A DNA stretch of 64,000 nt. Source: Bradyrhizobium guangdongense. Its GTDB lineage: Bacteria; Pseudomonadota; Alphaproteobacteria; Rhizobiales; Xanthobacteraceae. Below are positions 49,928 through 58,381 of the stretch, piece after piece. The stretch spans positions 5,580,001 through 5,644,000 of the forward strand of contig NZ_CP030051.1 in the NCBI RefSeq assembly GCF_004114975.1, given 5' to 3'. The translations under genes and the position numbers were made by a program. Numbering within the stretch: the stretch's first letter is position 1; every line of letters starts with the position of its first letter. A model generated the notes under the pieces. The model saw only the letters and a program-made list of their open reading frames with translations, was not told the origin of the DNA and did not search any database.

Positions 49928-50809
49928 ATGGAAATGCATCAGGTCCGCTACTTCCTCGCCGTGGCGCAGCTCTTGAACTTCACGCGCGCCGCCGAGGAAT
50001 GCAACGTGACGCAGCCGTCGCTGACGCGCGCGATCAAGCAGCTCGAGGCCGAGCTCGGCGGCGACCTGTTTCGCCGCGAGCGCCCGGCCGCCCAATTGAC
50101 CGAGCTCGGCCAGCGCATGCATCCGCTGCTCAAGCAGTGCTATGACGCCGCCGCCGGCGCCCGTTCGCTTGCCTCCTCATTCAAGAGCGGCGAGATCGGT
50201 GCGCTGCGTATCGCGCTGACGCATTCGGTCGACCTTGCGTTGCTGATACCGCACCTCAACGAGATCAAACGACAGTTCAACCGGCTCGAATTCCGATTCC
50301 TGCGCGGCTCGAGCAGAGATGTCGGCGACTTCCTGAAGAAGGGGGAGGCGGAGCTCGGTATCGCGGCCGAGATCGACGAGGCCTGGGACCGGCTCGATAC
50401 CTGGCCACTCTTCACCGAAGGCTTCGAGCTCGTCGTCAGCAGCGGACACCGGCTGGCCGGCCGCAGCAACATATCGGTGGAGGATTTGCGCTCCGAACAA
50501 TTGCTGAGCCGGACCTTCTGCGAGCATTCCGGCCGCATCTCTGCCAGCCTGCGCGAGCATGGCATTGATCACGGCCACGAGATATCGAGCGAGCGCGATC
50601 TGATCGAGCTGGTCGAAGCCGACATCGGCGTTGCCATGGTCCCCCACACCTCGCCCGTGCCGGAAACGCTGACCCGCGCCGCGGTCACAGGGCTCGACGC
50701 CCGCCGCACCGTGAGCCTCTACGGTGTGGCTGGACGCCAGCGCACGGCGGTGGCCAATGCCGTGATGCGGATGCTGCGCGGCGCGGACTGGCGAGCGGTT
50801 GCCGGCTGA
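49928..50809 (+). CDS. LysR-family regulator divergent from bdhA
   Basis: 293 residues, usual LysR length. HTH at MEMHQVRYFLAVAQLLNFTR to AIKQLEAELGGDLFRRERPA; ligand domain starts GALRIALTHSVDLALLIPHL. GGGGAGCCGAACC before the ATG fixes the start at 49928, not the upstream frame at 49781. It probably controls bdhA and the patatin gene, whose promoter it faces across 191 bases. Confidence 0.9.
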   Translation: MEMHQVRYFLAVAQLLNFTRAAEECNVTQPSLTRAIKQLEAELGGDLFRRERPAAQLTELGQRMHPLLKQCYDAAAGARSLASSFKSGEIGALRIALTHSVDLALLIPHLNEIKRQFNRLEFRFLRGSSRDVGDFLKKGEAELGIAAEIDEAWDRLDTWPLFTEGFELVVSSGHRLAGRSNISVEDLRSEQLLSRTFCEHSGRISASLREHGIDHGHEISSERDLIELVEADIGVAMVPHTSPVPETLTRAAVTGLDARRTVSLYGVAGRQRTAVANAVMRMLRGADWRAVAG

Positions 50810-50836
50810 ATTCGCTTGAGGAGCGTGCAGGTCGCG

Positions 50837-51553
50837 TCAGCGATCGGCGCTTGCGCTTTCGAGCGCTGCAAGCAGATCGTCGATCTCCATGCGCTTGCGG
50901 AAATCCGGATCGACGAAGCGGGCCTTGACGATGCCGTCGCGGCCGACCACGAACACGGCCGGGATCGGCAGCATCCAGCCGTCATTGCCGTGAAATTTCG
51001 CCATGTCTTGATAGGACAGCAAGTTCTGGATCTCGGCGCCGAGCCAGATCGCCAGATTCAACGACAGCGCGTAGCCGTTATCGAGATCGGTCAGGATCGG
51101 GAATGGCGCAGCGGAATCGACCTTGAGTTGCCGTGTATATTCCTGGGTTTCCGGCACGATGGCGACGATCCGCGCTCCCATGGCCTCGATGCGATCGAGC
51201 GCCTGAACCACGGCACGGACGTTGAGCCGGCAATAAGGACACCAGTGCCCACGGAAGAACATCACCGCGACCGGCCCATCCTCCAGGAGGGTCGGCAAGG
51301 TGACGAGACGTCCGCTTTCATCCGGCAGCATGAACGGCGGCATCGGATCTCCCGGACGAGGCGCTGTCTCGCCACCGCCGTTCCCACCCAATCGCGCCAC
51401 CAGGCGATCGACCGCCTCGCCATAGGCCGGGAAGACCTCGCGGCTGGCATCGGCATAGGCGCGGAGCTGTTCGTTGAGCGTGCCATCCATGTCGCGACAG
51501 CGCTGGAAGGCGGCCCTGAGCCGCTCGGCATCGGCTGGCGAGAGAGACGTCAT
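50837..51553 (-). CDS. AhpC/TSA-type peroxiredoxin-like protein
   Basis: 238 residues. An N-terminal helical region of ~70 residues, then a thioredoxin fold with VMFFRGHWCPYCRLNVRAVV holding a CPYC redox site, AIVPETQEYTRQL and PIPAVFVVGRDGIVKARFVD. The first Cys is the peroxidatic position of AhpC/TSA proteins. Start at 51553 follows GGAGCTGAAG; an ATG 5 codons upstream is weaker. Likely an antioxidant reductase in the cytoplasm. Confidence 0.82.
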   Translation of the reverse strand: MTSLSPADAERLRAAFQRCRDMDGTLNEQLRAYADASREVFPAYGEAVDRLVARLGGNGGGETAPRPGDPMPPFMLPDESGRLVTLPTLLEDGPVAVMFFRGHWCPYCRLNVRAVVQALDRIEAMGARIVAIVPETQEYTRQLKVDSAAPFPILTDLDNGYALSLNLAIWLGAEIQNLLSYQDMAKFHGNDGWMLPIPAVFVVGRDGIVKARFVDPDFRKRMEIDDLLAALESASADR

Positions 51554-51596
51554 CTTCAGCTCCGGCATTCTTGAGACGAATACTAGTTTCCCGTTC

Positions 51597-51619
51597 CGGC
51601 CGCCCGCAAGGGGCGGCCG
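51597..51619. repeat. Hairpin between small secreted-protein and peroxiredoxin-like genes
   Basis: CGGCCGCCC-GCAAG-GGGCGGCCG, 9-bp perfect stem, 15 bases after the stop of the 51.6-51.9 kb gene. No T-run follows on the minus strand, so it may be a processing or partial termination signal. Confidence 0.5.
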
Positions 51620-51633
51620 CGACTCGGGGCCGA

Positions 51634-51918
51634 TCAGTTGACGTAGAAATTGCCTGTCGGATCCAGCCGGCCCGGCGTGTAGTACAGCGAACCGTTGTCC
51701 ATGAAGAAGACGGTGTTTTCGGGCACCTTCTTGGCGTTCTTCATCATCGCCTCGTGGTTCTTCTCGGCCGGGGCCATCGCCATCGCCGACATCTTGCCGG
51801 GCCCACCATAGACATAGGCCATTCCGGCCTTGAAGTCCCAGGCCGCCTCCGAGAAGGCCGACGTGGCGATCACCGCGAAAGCTGCGGTGGCGATCATGGT
51901 CTTGGACAATTTCGTCAT
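51634..51918 (-). CDS. Small secreted protein of unknown function
   Basis: 94 residues. Signal peptide MTKLSKTMIATAAFAVIATS then AFSEAAWDFKAGMAYVYGGP. Met-rich mature part (KMSAMAMAPAEKNHEAMMKN), which could bind copper or act as a redox sink, speculatively. GAGGAGCATTCC precedes the ATG. It leads the peroxiredoxin-like gene by 80 bases on the same strand and may share its transcript. Confidence 0.75.
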   Translation of the reverse strand: MTKLSKTMIATAAFAVIATSAFSEAAWDFKAGMAYVYGGPGKMSAMAMAPAEKNHEAMMKNAKKVPENTVFFMDNGSLYYTPGRLDPTGNFYVN

Positions 51919-52155
51919 GGAATGCTCCTCCGGATTGACGTGAACGCCCGCCGATCGGGCGTGGGCCCATCCGACACCGGCTAGGTCGAAAGCGGAAATG
52001 CCGATGCCCAATCGGTTCGATAGCCGCCACGCATCAACATAGCGCTCGGCTATCGCATCGAGAGCAAGCCGGCATTTCAGGAGCGACGCAGCTTTCGCGA
52101 CACTGCTGGCATAGCCGGCAACCAGCGGGGTTGCGGCCAACACAGGAGACCTCCC

Positions 52156-52632
52156 ATGTCCACGAGCCACACATTGTCGCGCCTGATCTGGCCCGGCCTT
52201 GCCATCGTCGGCGCACTCTCGGCGCAGCCCGTGTTCGCCGGCGAATGTCCGGCCGACAAGATCAAGCCGAACGCACAGCAGATGGTCGACTACAAGCCGG
52301 TGGGCGTCACCGACGTCACGCTTGGCGCGATCGACCTCGGCAAGCAGCCGGCGCATCTCGAAGGCCGCGAGCTGCGTTTCCGCAAGCTCACCATCGCGCC
52401 CGGCGGCATCGTGCCCTGGCACAGCCATGACGATCGCCCTGCCCTGATCTTCGTGCAGCAAGGCGAAATCGTCGAATACGCCTCCAACTGCGTCGATCCG
52501 ATCGTGCACAAGGCGGGCGACCTTCGCCCGGAAGTGTTTGGCACCTCGCATTGGTGGAAGAACCTCGGCAAGGAGACGGTCGTTCTCTATGTCGGCGACG
52601 TCCGCAAGGATCCGCACGATCACAACATGTGA
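52156..52632 (+). CDS. Periplasmic cupin-domain protein
   Basis: 158 residues. Signal peptide with hydrophobic core LIWPGLAIVGALSAQPVFAG, cleaved after FAG or VFA, then one cupin barrel: IAPGGIVPWHSHDDRPALIF gives metal-binding His residues and GDLRPEVFGTSHWWKNLG the second motif. AGGAGACCTCCC precedes the ATG. The MFS gene follows 95 bases later on the same strand. Substrate unknown. Confidence 0.8.
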   Translation: MSTSHTLSRLIWPGLAIVGALSAQPVFAGECPADKIKPNAQQMVDYKPVGVTDVTLGAIDLGKQPAHLEGRELRFRKLTIAPGGIVPWHSHDDRPALIFVQQGEIVEYASNCVDPIVHKAGDLRPEVFGTSHWWKNLGKETVVLYVGDVRKDPHDHNM

Positions 52633-52727
52633 CGAGCACGCCGGCCCCGCTTGCTCGTGACGTGGCGCCCGGATGCCTTTCCCCCGCAAGCCGGGTGCCT
52701 CTCACTCTTAATAGGAGATGTCGGCTC

Positions 52728-53924
52728 ATGACTGATCTGTCCGCACATATGAAGCCGTCTGCGATGGCGATGCATTCGCCCGGGCAGGCGCTTCGCTCGC
52801 TCGTGATCGGGCTGACCGCATTCCTGACTGTCGTCGATCTGTTCGCGACGCAGGCGATCCTGCCCTCGCTGACGCGCCATTACGGCGTCACGCCCGCGGC
52901 GATGGGCTTCGCCGTCAATGCCAGCACGTTCGGCATGGCGGTCGCCGGGCTTGTCGTGGGTCTCTTCAGCCCACACATCAATCGCCGCACCGGCATTCTG
53001 CTTAGCCTGATGCTTCTGGCGATCCCGACCAGCCTGCTCGCGGTCGCGCCTAATCTTGCTGTGTTCACCGCGCTCCGGGTCGTCCAAGGGCTCTGCATGG
53101 CCTCTGCCTTCGCATTGACCCTCGCCTATCTCGGCGAGCAATGCAGCGCGATGGACGCGGGCGCCGCGTTTGCCGCTTACATTACCGGGAACGTCGCCAG
53201 CAACCTGGTCGGGCGGCTGATCTCGGCCGCGGTCGCCGATCGCTTCGGGCTTGCCTGGAATTTCTACTTCTTTGCGGCCCTCAATCTTGCCGGTGCCGCG
53301 CTGGTCTACTTCAACATCAAGCGTGTCCAGCCGATGGCCACGACGAGGCTGATAGAAGCGCCGTTTGCCGCCATGGTCGCGCATTGGCGCGATCCGCGGC
53401 TGCGGGCGGCTTTCGGCATCGGCTTCTGCATCCTGTTCGCCTTTATCGGCACCTTCACATTCGTCAACTTCGTGCTAGTCCGGCCGCCGCTGTCGCTCGG
53501 CATGATGGACCTGGGGCTGATCTATTTCGTCTTCCTGCCATCAATCGTGACGACGTTGCTGGCCGGACGGGTCGTATCGCGCCTCGGGATACGTCCGACA
53601 ATCTGGTGCGCGCTCGCCGTTGCTGGCGTCGGCCTGCCGCTCATGCTCACGCCGCATCTCGGCGAGGTGCTCGCCGGCATGGTCCTGGTCGGCGTAGGCA
53701 CCTTTTTCGCGCAGGCCGCCGCCACCGGTTTCGTCGGACAGGCGGCAGCCGACAATCGTGGCGTTGCCAGCGGCACCTATCTCGCCTGCTATTTCTGCGG
53801 CGGGCTCGTCGGCACAGCCGTGCTCGGCCGCTTGTTCGACGGCTTCGGCTGGCATGCGTGCGTTGCCGGGATCGCGCTCGCCCTCGCGGCCGCGGCCCTG
53901 CTCACCTTCGCGTTGAAGCGCTAG
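52728..53924 (+). CDS. MFS transporter
   Basis: 398 residues, 12 predicted helices. LVIGLTAFLTVVDLFATQAI, then LPSLTRHYGVTPAAMGFAVN and SPHINRRTGILLSL (the loop 2-3 signature), with LAGRVVSRLGIRPTIWCALA in the second half. DHA1-like drug or metabolite exporter. Its stop shares the tetranucleotide CTAG with the convergent fixS stop. A GGAG lies a little far (about 12 bases) from the ATG. Confidence 0.83.
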   Translation: MTDLSAHMKPSAMAMHSPGQALRSLVIGLTAFLTVVDLFATQAILPSLTRHYGVTPAAMGFAVNASTFGMAVAGLVVGLFSPHINRRTGILLSLMLLAIPTSLLAVAPNLAVFTALRVVQGLCMASAFALTLAYLGEQCSAMDAGAAFAAYITGNVASNLVGRLISAAVADRFGLAWNFYFFAALNLAGAALVYFNIKRVQPMATTRLIEAPFAAMVAHWRDPRLRAAFGIGFCILFAFIGTFTFVNFVLVRPPLSLGMMDLGLIYFVFLPSIVTTLLAGRVVSRLGIRPTIWCALAVAGVGLPLMLTPHLGEVLAGMVLVGVGTFFAQAAATGFVGQAAADNRGVASGTYLACYFCGGLVGTAVLGRLFDGFGWHACVAGIALALAAAALLTFALKR

Positions 53925-54091
53925 CGCTTCGCGGGCACTTCCTGCGGCGGCGGGTCGTCGTCGGCAATCGCCCGCCAGGCCGCGCCGTCGAGATCGTCGT
54001 ACTGGCCGCTGCGGAGCGACCAGAGGAAGGCGGCAAGGCCGGCGCCTCCGAGCAGCAGCGCCAGCGGCACCAGGTAAACCAGGATCTCCAT
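53921..54091 (-). CDS. fixS: cbb3 oxidase maturation protein CcoS/FixS
   Basis: 56 residues: MEILVYLVPLALLLGGAGLA, one membrane helix, then FLWSLRSGQYDDLDGAAWRA, the conserved CcoS core. FixS is needed to insert haem and copper cofactors into the cbb3 oxidase. The ATG shares one base with the fixI stop (TGATG). Its stop overlaps the MFS stop tail-to-tail through CTAG. Last gene of fixGHIS. Confidence 0.92.
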   Translation of the reverse strand: MEILVYLVPLALLLGGAGLAAFLWSLRSGQYDDLDGAAWRAIADDDPPPQEVPAKR

Positions 54092-56283
54092 CACACGATC
54101 TCCCGCGAGGCGCTGCGGGCACGCAGCGAATTGAGCATCACCACGATCGACGATCCGCTCATGGCGGCCGCCGCGATCAAGGGCGTGACGACGCCGCTGA
54201 TCGCGATCGGCACGGCAAGCACATTATAGCCGATCGCAAGCCAGAGATTTTGCCGCATCAGATGCAGTGCCTTGCGCGCGGAATCGATCGCAGCGACGAC
54301 CGGAGCCAGCGGCCGGCCGAGGAAGACGAGATCGGCGGTGGCCTGGCTGAGATGCGCAGCCGAGATCGGTGACATCGAGACATGGGCGGCCGCCAGCGAC
54401 GGCGCGTCGTTCATGCCGTCGCCGACCATCAGCACCTTTGCACCGCGCTGCTTCAATTCCTCGATCCGCGCGATCTTGTCGGCCGGCGTGACGCCGGCGC
54501 GCCATTCGGCGACGTCGAGCGCGTGAGCCGCTGCGACCACCGCGGGTTCGCGGTCGCCGGAGAGGATCTCGATGCCGATATTGCGGGCCTTCAGCGCCGC
54601 GATCACCGCCTGCGCGTCCGGACGCAGGCCCTGGCGCACGGAGAGGATGAACTTATCCTCTCCCCTGCTGAAGGCCACGATGGACGCTTCGGGATCGAGA
54701 CGGGTCGCGTCGGCGACCAGCGCCTCGGCGCCGCAGAAGGATGGACGGCCGAGGCGAAGCTCGACGCCGTCGGCCACGGCGCGCACGCCCTGCCCGGCCT
54801 CTTCGATCGCATTGAGGATCGGTGACTTTGCACCCGCGGCCTGCGCGACCGCGGCGGCGACCGGGTGATGGCTCGACAGTGCAAGGCGACCGGCGAGATC
54901 GAAAACATCGGCCGGGATGTCGGCGGCGTTGGTGACGTCGAGATCCGGCAACGTCAACGTGCCGGTCTTGTCGAAGATGACATGGTCGGCTTCGGCCAGC
55001 CGCTCGATGGCATCGCCGGAGTTGAGCAGCACGCCCGCCTTGAACATCGCGCCCGAGGCCACCGTCTGCACGGTCGGAATCGCAAGACCGAGCGCGCAGG
55101 GACAGGTGATGATCAAGACGGCAACGCCGGTGACAATAGCGTCATGCCAGCTCGCGCCCGCGATGACCCAGCCCAAAATGGTGATGAGCGCGGTCGCATG
55201 CACCACCGGCGCATAGAGCCGCGAAGCGCGGTCGGCGAGCCGCATGTAGCGCGAGCGCGCCTGGAGCGCGTTGTCGAGCAGCCGCGTGATCTCGGCAAGC
55301 AGCGTTGCTTCCGAAGCCGCCGAAACCCGTACCCGCAACGTGCCGGAGATGTTCATCGAGCCGGCATAGATGGGCGTGCCCTGCTCGGCCGTCACGTAGA
55401 GCGTCTCGCCGGTAATCAGGCTCTGGTCGATCTCGGAACGCCCCTCGATCACGCTTCCGTCGACCGCGCAGCGCTCGCCGGGCCTGAGCAGCACGATATC
55501 GCCGGGATGGATCGCGGCGACCGGCACCTGCGAGATTTCGTCGGGTCCAACGAATTTGGCCGCAGTCTCCGCCTTCAGCGCCGCAAGGTTGCCGGCAACA
55601 GCGCGGGTCCGCCGCCGCATGTTCTGGTCGAGGAAGCGGCCGACGAGCAGGAAGGTGAGCAGCATGATCGCCGCATCGAAATAGGCGTGCTCCGCATGAT
55701 TGATGGTCTCGACCACGGACATGCCGAGCGCAAGGCACACGCCGATCGAAATCGGCACATCCATGTTGGTGGTCTTGTTCGACAGCGCGCGCCAGGCCGA
55801 ACGGAAGAACGGCTGGCCGGCATAGGCCGCGGCCGGCAGTGCGATCAGCGCAGACAACCAGTGGAAGAAATCGCGCTGCTCCGGCAGCATGTCCGTGACG
55901 TTGCCCGACCACACCGGGATCGACAGCATCATCACGTTCATGGTGGCGAACGCGGCGACGCCGAGGCAGCGCAGCAGGAAGCGGGATTCCGCGACCTCGG
56001 TCGCTTCCGCGCTCTGGGTCTCGTAAGGGTAGGCCTTGTAGCCGAGTTCCTCGAGCCGATCGATGAAGCGAGCCGGATCGAGCGTACCCTCTTTCCATTC
56101 CAGCGCGACGCGCCGGTCGGTGAGGTTCACCCGCGCCAGCGTGACGTCGGGAATCGCCGACAGACCGCGCTCGATCTTGGCCATGCAGCCGGCGCAATGA
56201 ACGCCCTCGACCGCCAGGTCGATATGCTGGACGCCTGCGCCCGCGGCGCGGACGTAGTGAGAGAAATCGCGCGTCACCTGCAT
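54091..56283 (-). CDS. fixI: Copper-exporting P1B-type ATPase CcoI/FixI
   Basis: 730 residues. Heavy-metal domain motif GVHCAGCMAKIERGL near residue 30, eight membrane helices, metal-passage motif ITCPCALGLAIPTVQ, phosphorylation motif FDKTGTLTLP and MVGDGMNDAPSLAAAHVSM. FixI delivers copper for CuB of the cbb3 oxidase. It overlaps fixS by one base and follows fixH by 10 bases. Confidence 0.95.
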   Translation of the reverse strand: MQVTRDFSHYVRAAGAGVQHIDLAVEGVHCAGCMAKIERGLSAIPDVTLARVNLTDRRVALEWKEGTLDPARFIDRLEELGYKAYPYETQSAEATEVAESRFLLRCLGVAAFATMNVMMLSIPVWSGNVTDMLPEQRDFFHWLSALIALPAAAYAGQPFFRSAWRALSNKTTNMDVPISIGVCLALGMSVVETINHAEHAYFDAAIMLLTFLLVGRFLDQNMRRRTRAVAGNLAALKAETAAKFVGPDEISQVPVAAIHPGDIVLLRPGERCAVDGSVIEGRSEIDQSLITGETLYVTAEQGTPIYAGSMNISGTLRVRVSAASEATLLAEITRLLDNALQARSRYMRLADRASRLYAPVVHATALITILGWVIAGASWHDAIVTGVAVLIITCPCALGLAIPTVQTVASGAMFKAGVLLNSGDAIERLAEADHVIFDKTGTLTLPDLDVTNAADIPADVFDLAGRLALSSHHPVAAAVAQAAGAKSPILNAIEEAGQGVRAVADGVELRLGRPSFCGAEALVADATRLDPEASIVAFSRGEDKFILSVRQGLRPDAQAVIAALKARNIGIEILSGDREPAVVAAAHALDVAEWRAGVTPADKIARIEELKQRGAKVLMVGDGMNDAPSLAAAHVSMSPISAAHLSQATADLVFLGRPLAPVVAAIDSARKALHLMRQNLWLAIGYNVLAVPIAISGVVTPLIAAAAMSGSSIVVMLNSLRARSASREIV

Positions 56284-56293
56284 GGCGTAAACC

Positions 56294-56779
56294 TCAGTTC
56301 AGGATCACGCGGTTGCGCGACAGGAACACGCGCTCGCCCTTGGCGTCACCCTCGATGACGAGATCCCACTGGCCCGGCGCGACGGAGGCGGCATTGCCGC
56401 GATAGACGCCGCTGCCCGCCTCGGCGAGCTCGACCGCAAGGTCGGCGCGCTTGTCGGTCGGCCGCTCGAGGCGCCCCTCGAATGTCAATCCGGTCACCGG
56501 TCGGTCCGCCGCGTCGCGGGCCTCGACCTGAAGCACGGCATTGCCGTCGGCGCGCCGCTCGATATGCGCACTGACCTTCCATTTGCGCGCCGCCTGATCC
56601 TGCGCCGCCGAGATCTCGCGGTCATAGACGAGGCCTGCGGCATAGGGGCTGTCAACCTCGGTGCCGGGCAGCGTCGCGATCGCGAGCTTCATCATGGTGA
56701 CGTTGACGCCGATCACGACCCCGAAGAAGGCGACCAGCATCAGCAACACCTTGGTTCCGGTCAGCGGTTTGGCGGCCAT
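56294..56779 (-). CDS. fixH: cbb3 oxidase assembly protein CcoH/FixH
   Basis: 161 residues. One N-terminal membrane anchor (VLLMLVAFFGVVIGVNVTMM) and a periplasmic domain starting AIATLPGTEVDSPYAAGLVY; YDREISAAQDQAARKWKVSA is a recognisable FixH segment. It stabilises assembly of the oxidase. Located between fixG and fixI, 15 bases after fixG. Confidence 0.93.
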   Translation of the reverse strand: MAAKPLTGTKVLLMLVAFFGVVIGVNVTMMKLAIATLPGTEVDSPYAAGLVYDREISAAQDQAARKWKVSAHIERRADGNAVLQVEARDAADRPVTGLTFEGRLERPTDKRADLAVELAEAGSGVYRGNAASVAPGQWDLVIEGDAKGERVFLSRNRVILN

Positions 56780-56794
56780 TGCGATCTCCTGAAC

Positions 56795-58261
56795 TTACGG
56801 CGCGACGAAATTGTCGGTGGTGGAGGCGACCACGCCGAGCCCGATATCGGTGACGTGGAAGCGGACCGGGATCGATTTCTCCGGATTATTGTCGGCCGGC
56901 GCGGTGACGAGCAGACGCAGCTCGCTGGTGGAGTCGCGCGGGATCACGATCATCGGCCTGTCCGGCGTCACCGAATCGACGCCGACGACGTGAATCGTGG
57001 GATTGACCGGACCGTCCGCATCGATCGCGATGACGCGATCATAACCGCTCTTGTTCAAGAGCCGCACCGTATAGGCGTTGCGGATCGAGCCGTCGCTGAG
57101 CTTGACCGCGAGCGGGTTGCGGTCGTGCAGCACGTTGACGTCGAGCAGGCTGCGGGTCGCGAGTGTATAGATCATGATGCCGCCGACCGCCGCTATGATC
57201 GCGCTGTAGACCACGGTGCGGGCGCGGACGAAGCGGTAGATCGGCGCCTTGCCTTCCTGGCGGCGGTGGATGTTGATGTCGTTGTCGTAGCCGATCAACC
57301 GCTTAGGCCGGCCGATCTTGCTCATTACGTTGTCGCAGGCGTCGATGCAGAGTCCGCACTGGATGCATTCGAGCTGCGGTCCGTTGCGGATGTCGATGCC
57401 GGTCGGGCAGACCGCGACGCATTGGTAGCAGTCGACGCAATCGCCGACCTGCTCGCCGAGCGCGCGCAGCTCCGCGGCCTTCTTGACCGAGGTGCGCTTC
57501 TCGCCGCGGTCGTAGCGGTAGGTGACGTTGAGCGCCCATTCGTCGGTGAGCGCGGCCTGGATGCGCGGCCAGGGGCACATGTAGGTGCAGACCTGCTCGC
57601 GCATATAGCCGGCGAGTAGATAGGTCGTCGCGGTGAGGATGCCGATCCAGGCATACGCGACCATCGGCGCCTGGAAGGTCAGGAGATCCTTCACCAGCGT
57701 CGGTGCATCGCTGAAATAGAGCACCCAGGCGCCGCCCGTCCACCACGCGATCATGAGCCAGATCGTATGCTTGGCGGCGATCTCCGAGACTCGCTTCAGC
57801 GTCAGTGAACCCGCCTGCTTGTCCTTGCGCATGCGCTCGCGGCGGTCACCCTCGACGAAGCGCTCGACGGCGTAGAACAGGTCGGTCCAGACCGTCTGCG
57901 GGCAGAGATAGCCGCACCAGATGCGGCCGCCGACCGAGTTCATCAGGAACAGCGCCACCGCGGCGACGATCAGAAGGCCGGTGAAGTAATAAACCTCCTG
58001 CGGCCACAGCTCGATGAAGAAGAAATAGAAGCGGCTGTTGGGCAGATCGATCAGCACCGCCTGGCTGGGGGCGCCAAGGCCGCGATTCCAGCGCACGAAG
58101 GGCAGGAAATAATAGACGCCGAGGCAGAACGCCATCAGGCCCCATTTGATGCGGCGGAAGGTACCGGAGACGCTCTGGGGATAGACCTTCTTGCGGGCGG
58201 CGTAGAGCGGCGCGTTGTCGTCAACCGGTGTGAGGTCTTTCGGATTTACGGCTTTGTTCAT
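56795..58261 (-). CDS. fixG: Membrane ferredoxin-like protein CcoG/FixG
   Basis: 488 residues. Several helices (IELWPQEVYYFTGLLIVAAV, GGRIWCGYLCPQTVWTDLFY), then two [4Fe-4S] motifs, DCVDCYQCVAVCPTGIDI and QCGLCIDACDNVMSKIG, and a C-terminal periplasmic domain. CcoG reduces copper for cbb3 maturation. First gene of fixGHIS; a FixK-type box lies about 63 bp upstream of its ATG. Confidence 0.95.
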   Translation of the reverse strand: MNKAVNPKDLTPVDDNAPLYAARKKVYPQSVSGTFRRIKWGLMAFCLGVYYFLPFVRWNRGLGAPSQAVLIDLPNSRFYFFFIELWPQEVYYFTGLLIVAAVALFLMNSVGGRIWCGYLCPQTVWTDLFYAVERFVEGDRRERMRKDKQAGSLTLKRVSEIAAKHTIWLMIAWWTGGAWVLYFSDAPTLVKDLLTFQAPMVAYAWIGILTATTYLLAGYMREQVCTYMCPWPRIQAALTDEWALNVTYRYDRGEKRTSVKKAAELRALGEQVGDCVDCYQCVAVCPTGIDIRNGPQLECIQCGLCIDACDNVMSKIGRPKRLIGYDNDINIHRRQEGKAPIYRFVRARTVVYSAIIAAVGGIMIYTLATRSLLDVNVLHDRNPLAVKLSDGSIRNAYTVRLLNKSGYDRVIAIDADGPVNPTIHVVGVDSVTPDRPMIVIPRDSTSELRLLVTAPADNNPEKSIPVRFHVTDIGLGVVASTTDNFVAP

Positions 58262-58317
58262 CGCTCAGCGCTTCCTGGAAGGTGCGATTGAACCTAGCCC
58301 CCGCGCCAACGAGGCCA

Positions 58318-58331
58318 TTGATCCAACGCAA
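58318..58331 (-). promoter_or_regulatory. FixK-type box of fixGHIS
   Basis: On the minus strand TTGCGTTGGATCAA fits TTG(A/C)-N6-(T/G)CAA exactly. Its centre is 63.5 bp from the fixG ATG. It adjoins the fixP terminator stem, whose T-rich tail supplies the first bases of the box. Confidence 0.75.
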
Positions 58332-58332
58332 A

Positions 58333-58356
58333 CGGGGGCGGATTTCTTCGCCCCCG
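58333..58356 (-). terminator. Terminator between fixP and fixG
   Basis: CGGGGGCG and CGCCCCCG form a perfect 8-bp stem, loop AAGAAATC on the minus strand, followed by TTTG. It lies 26 bases past the fixP stop and directly abuts the FixK box of fixG. Confidence 0.75.
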
Positions 58357-58381
58357 CTGGAACCTGTTGTCCGCCGATCGA

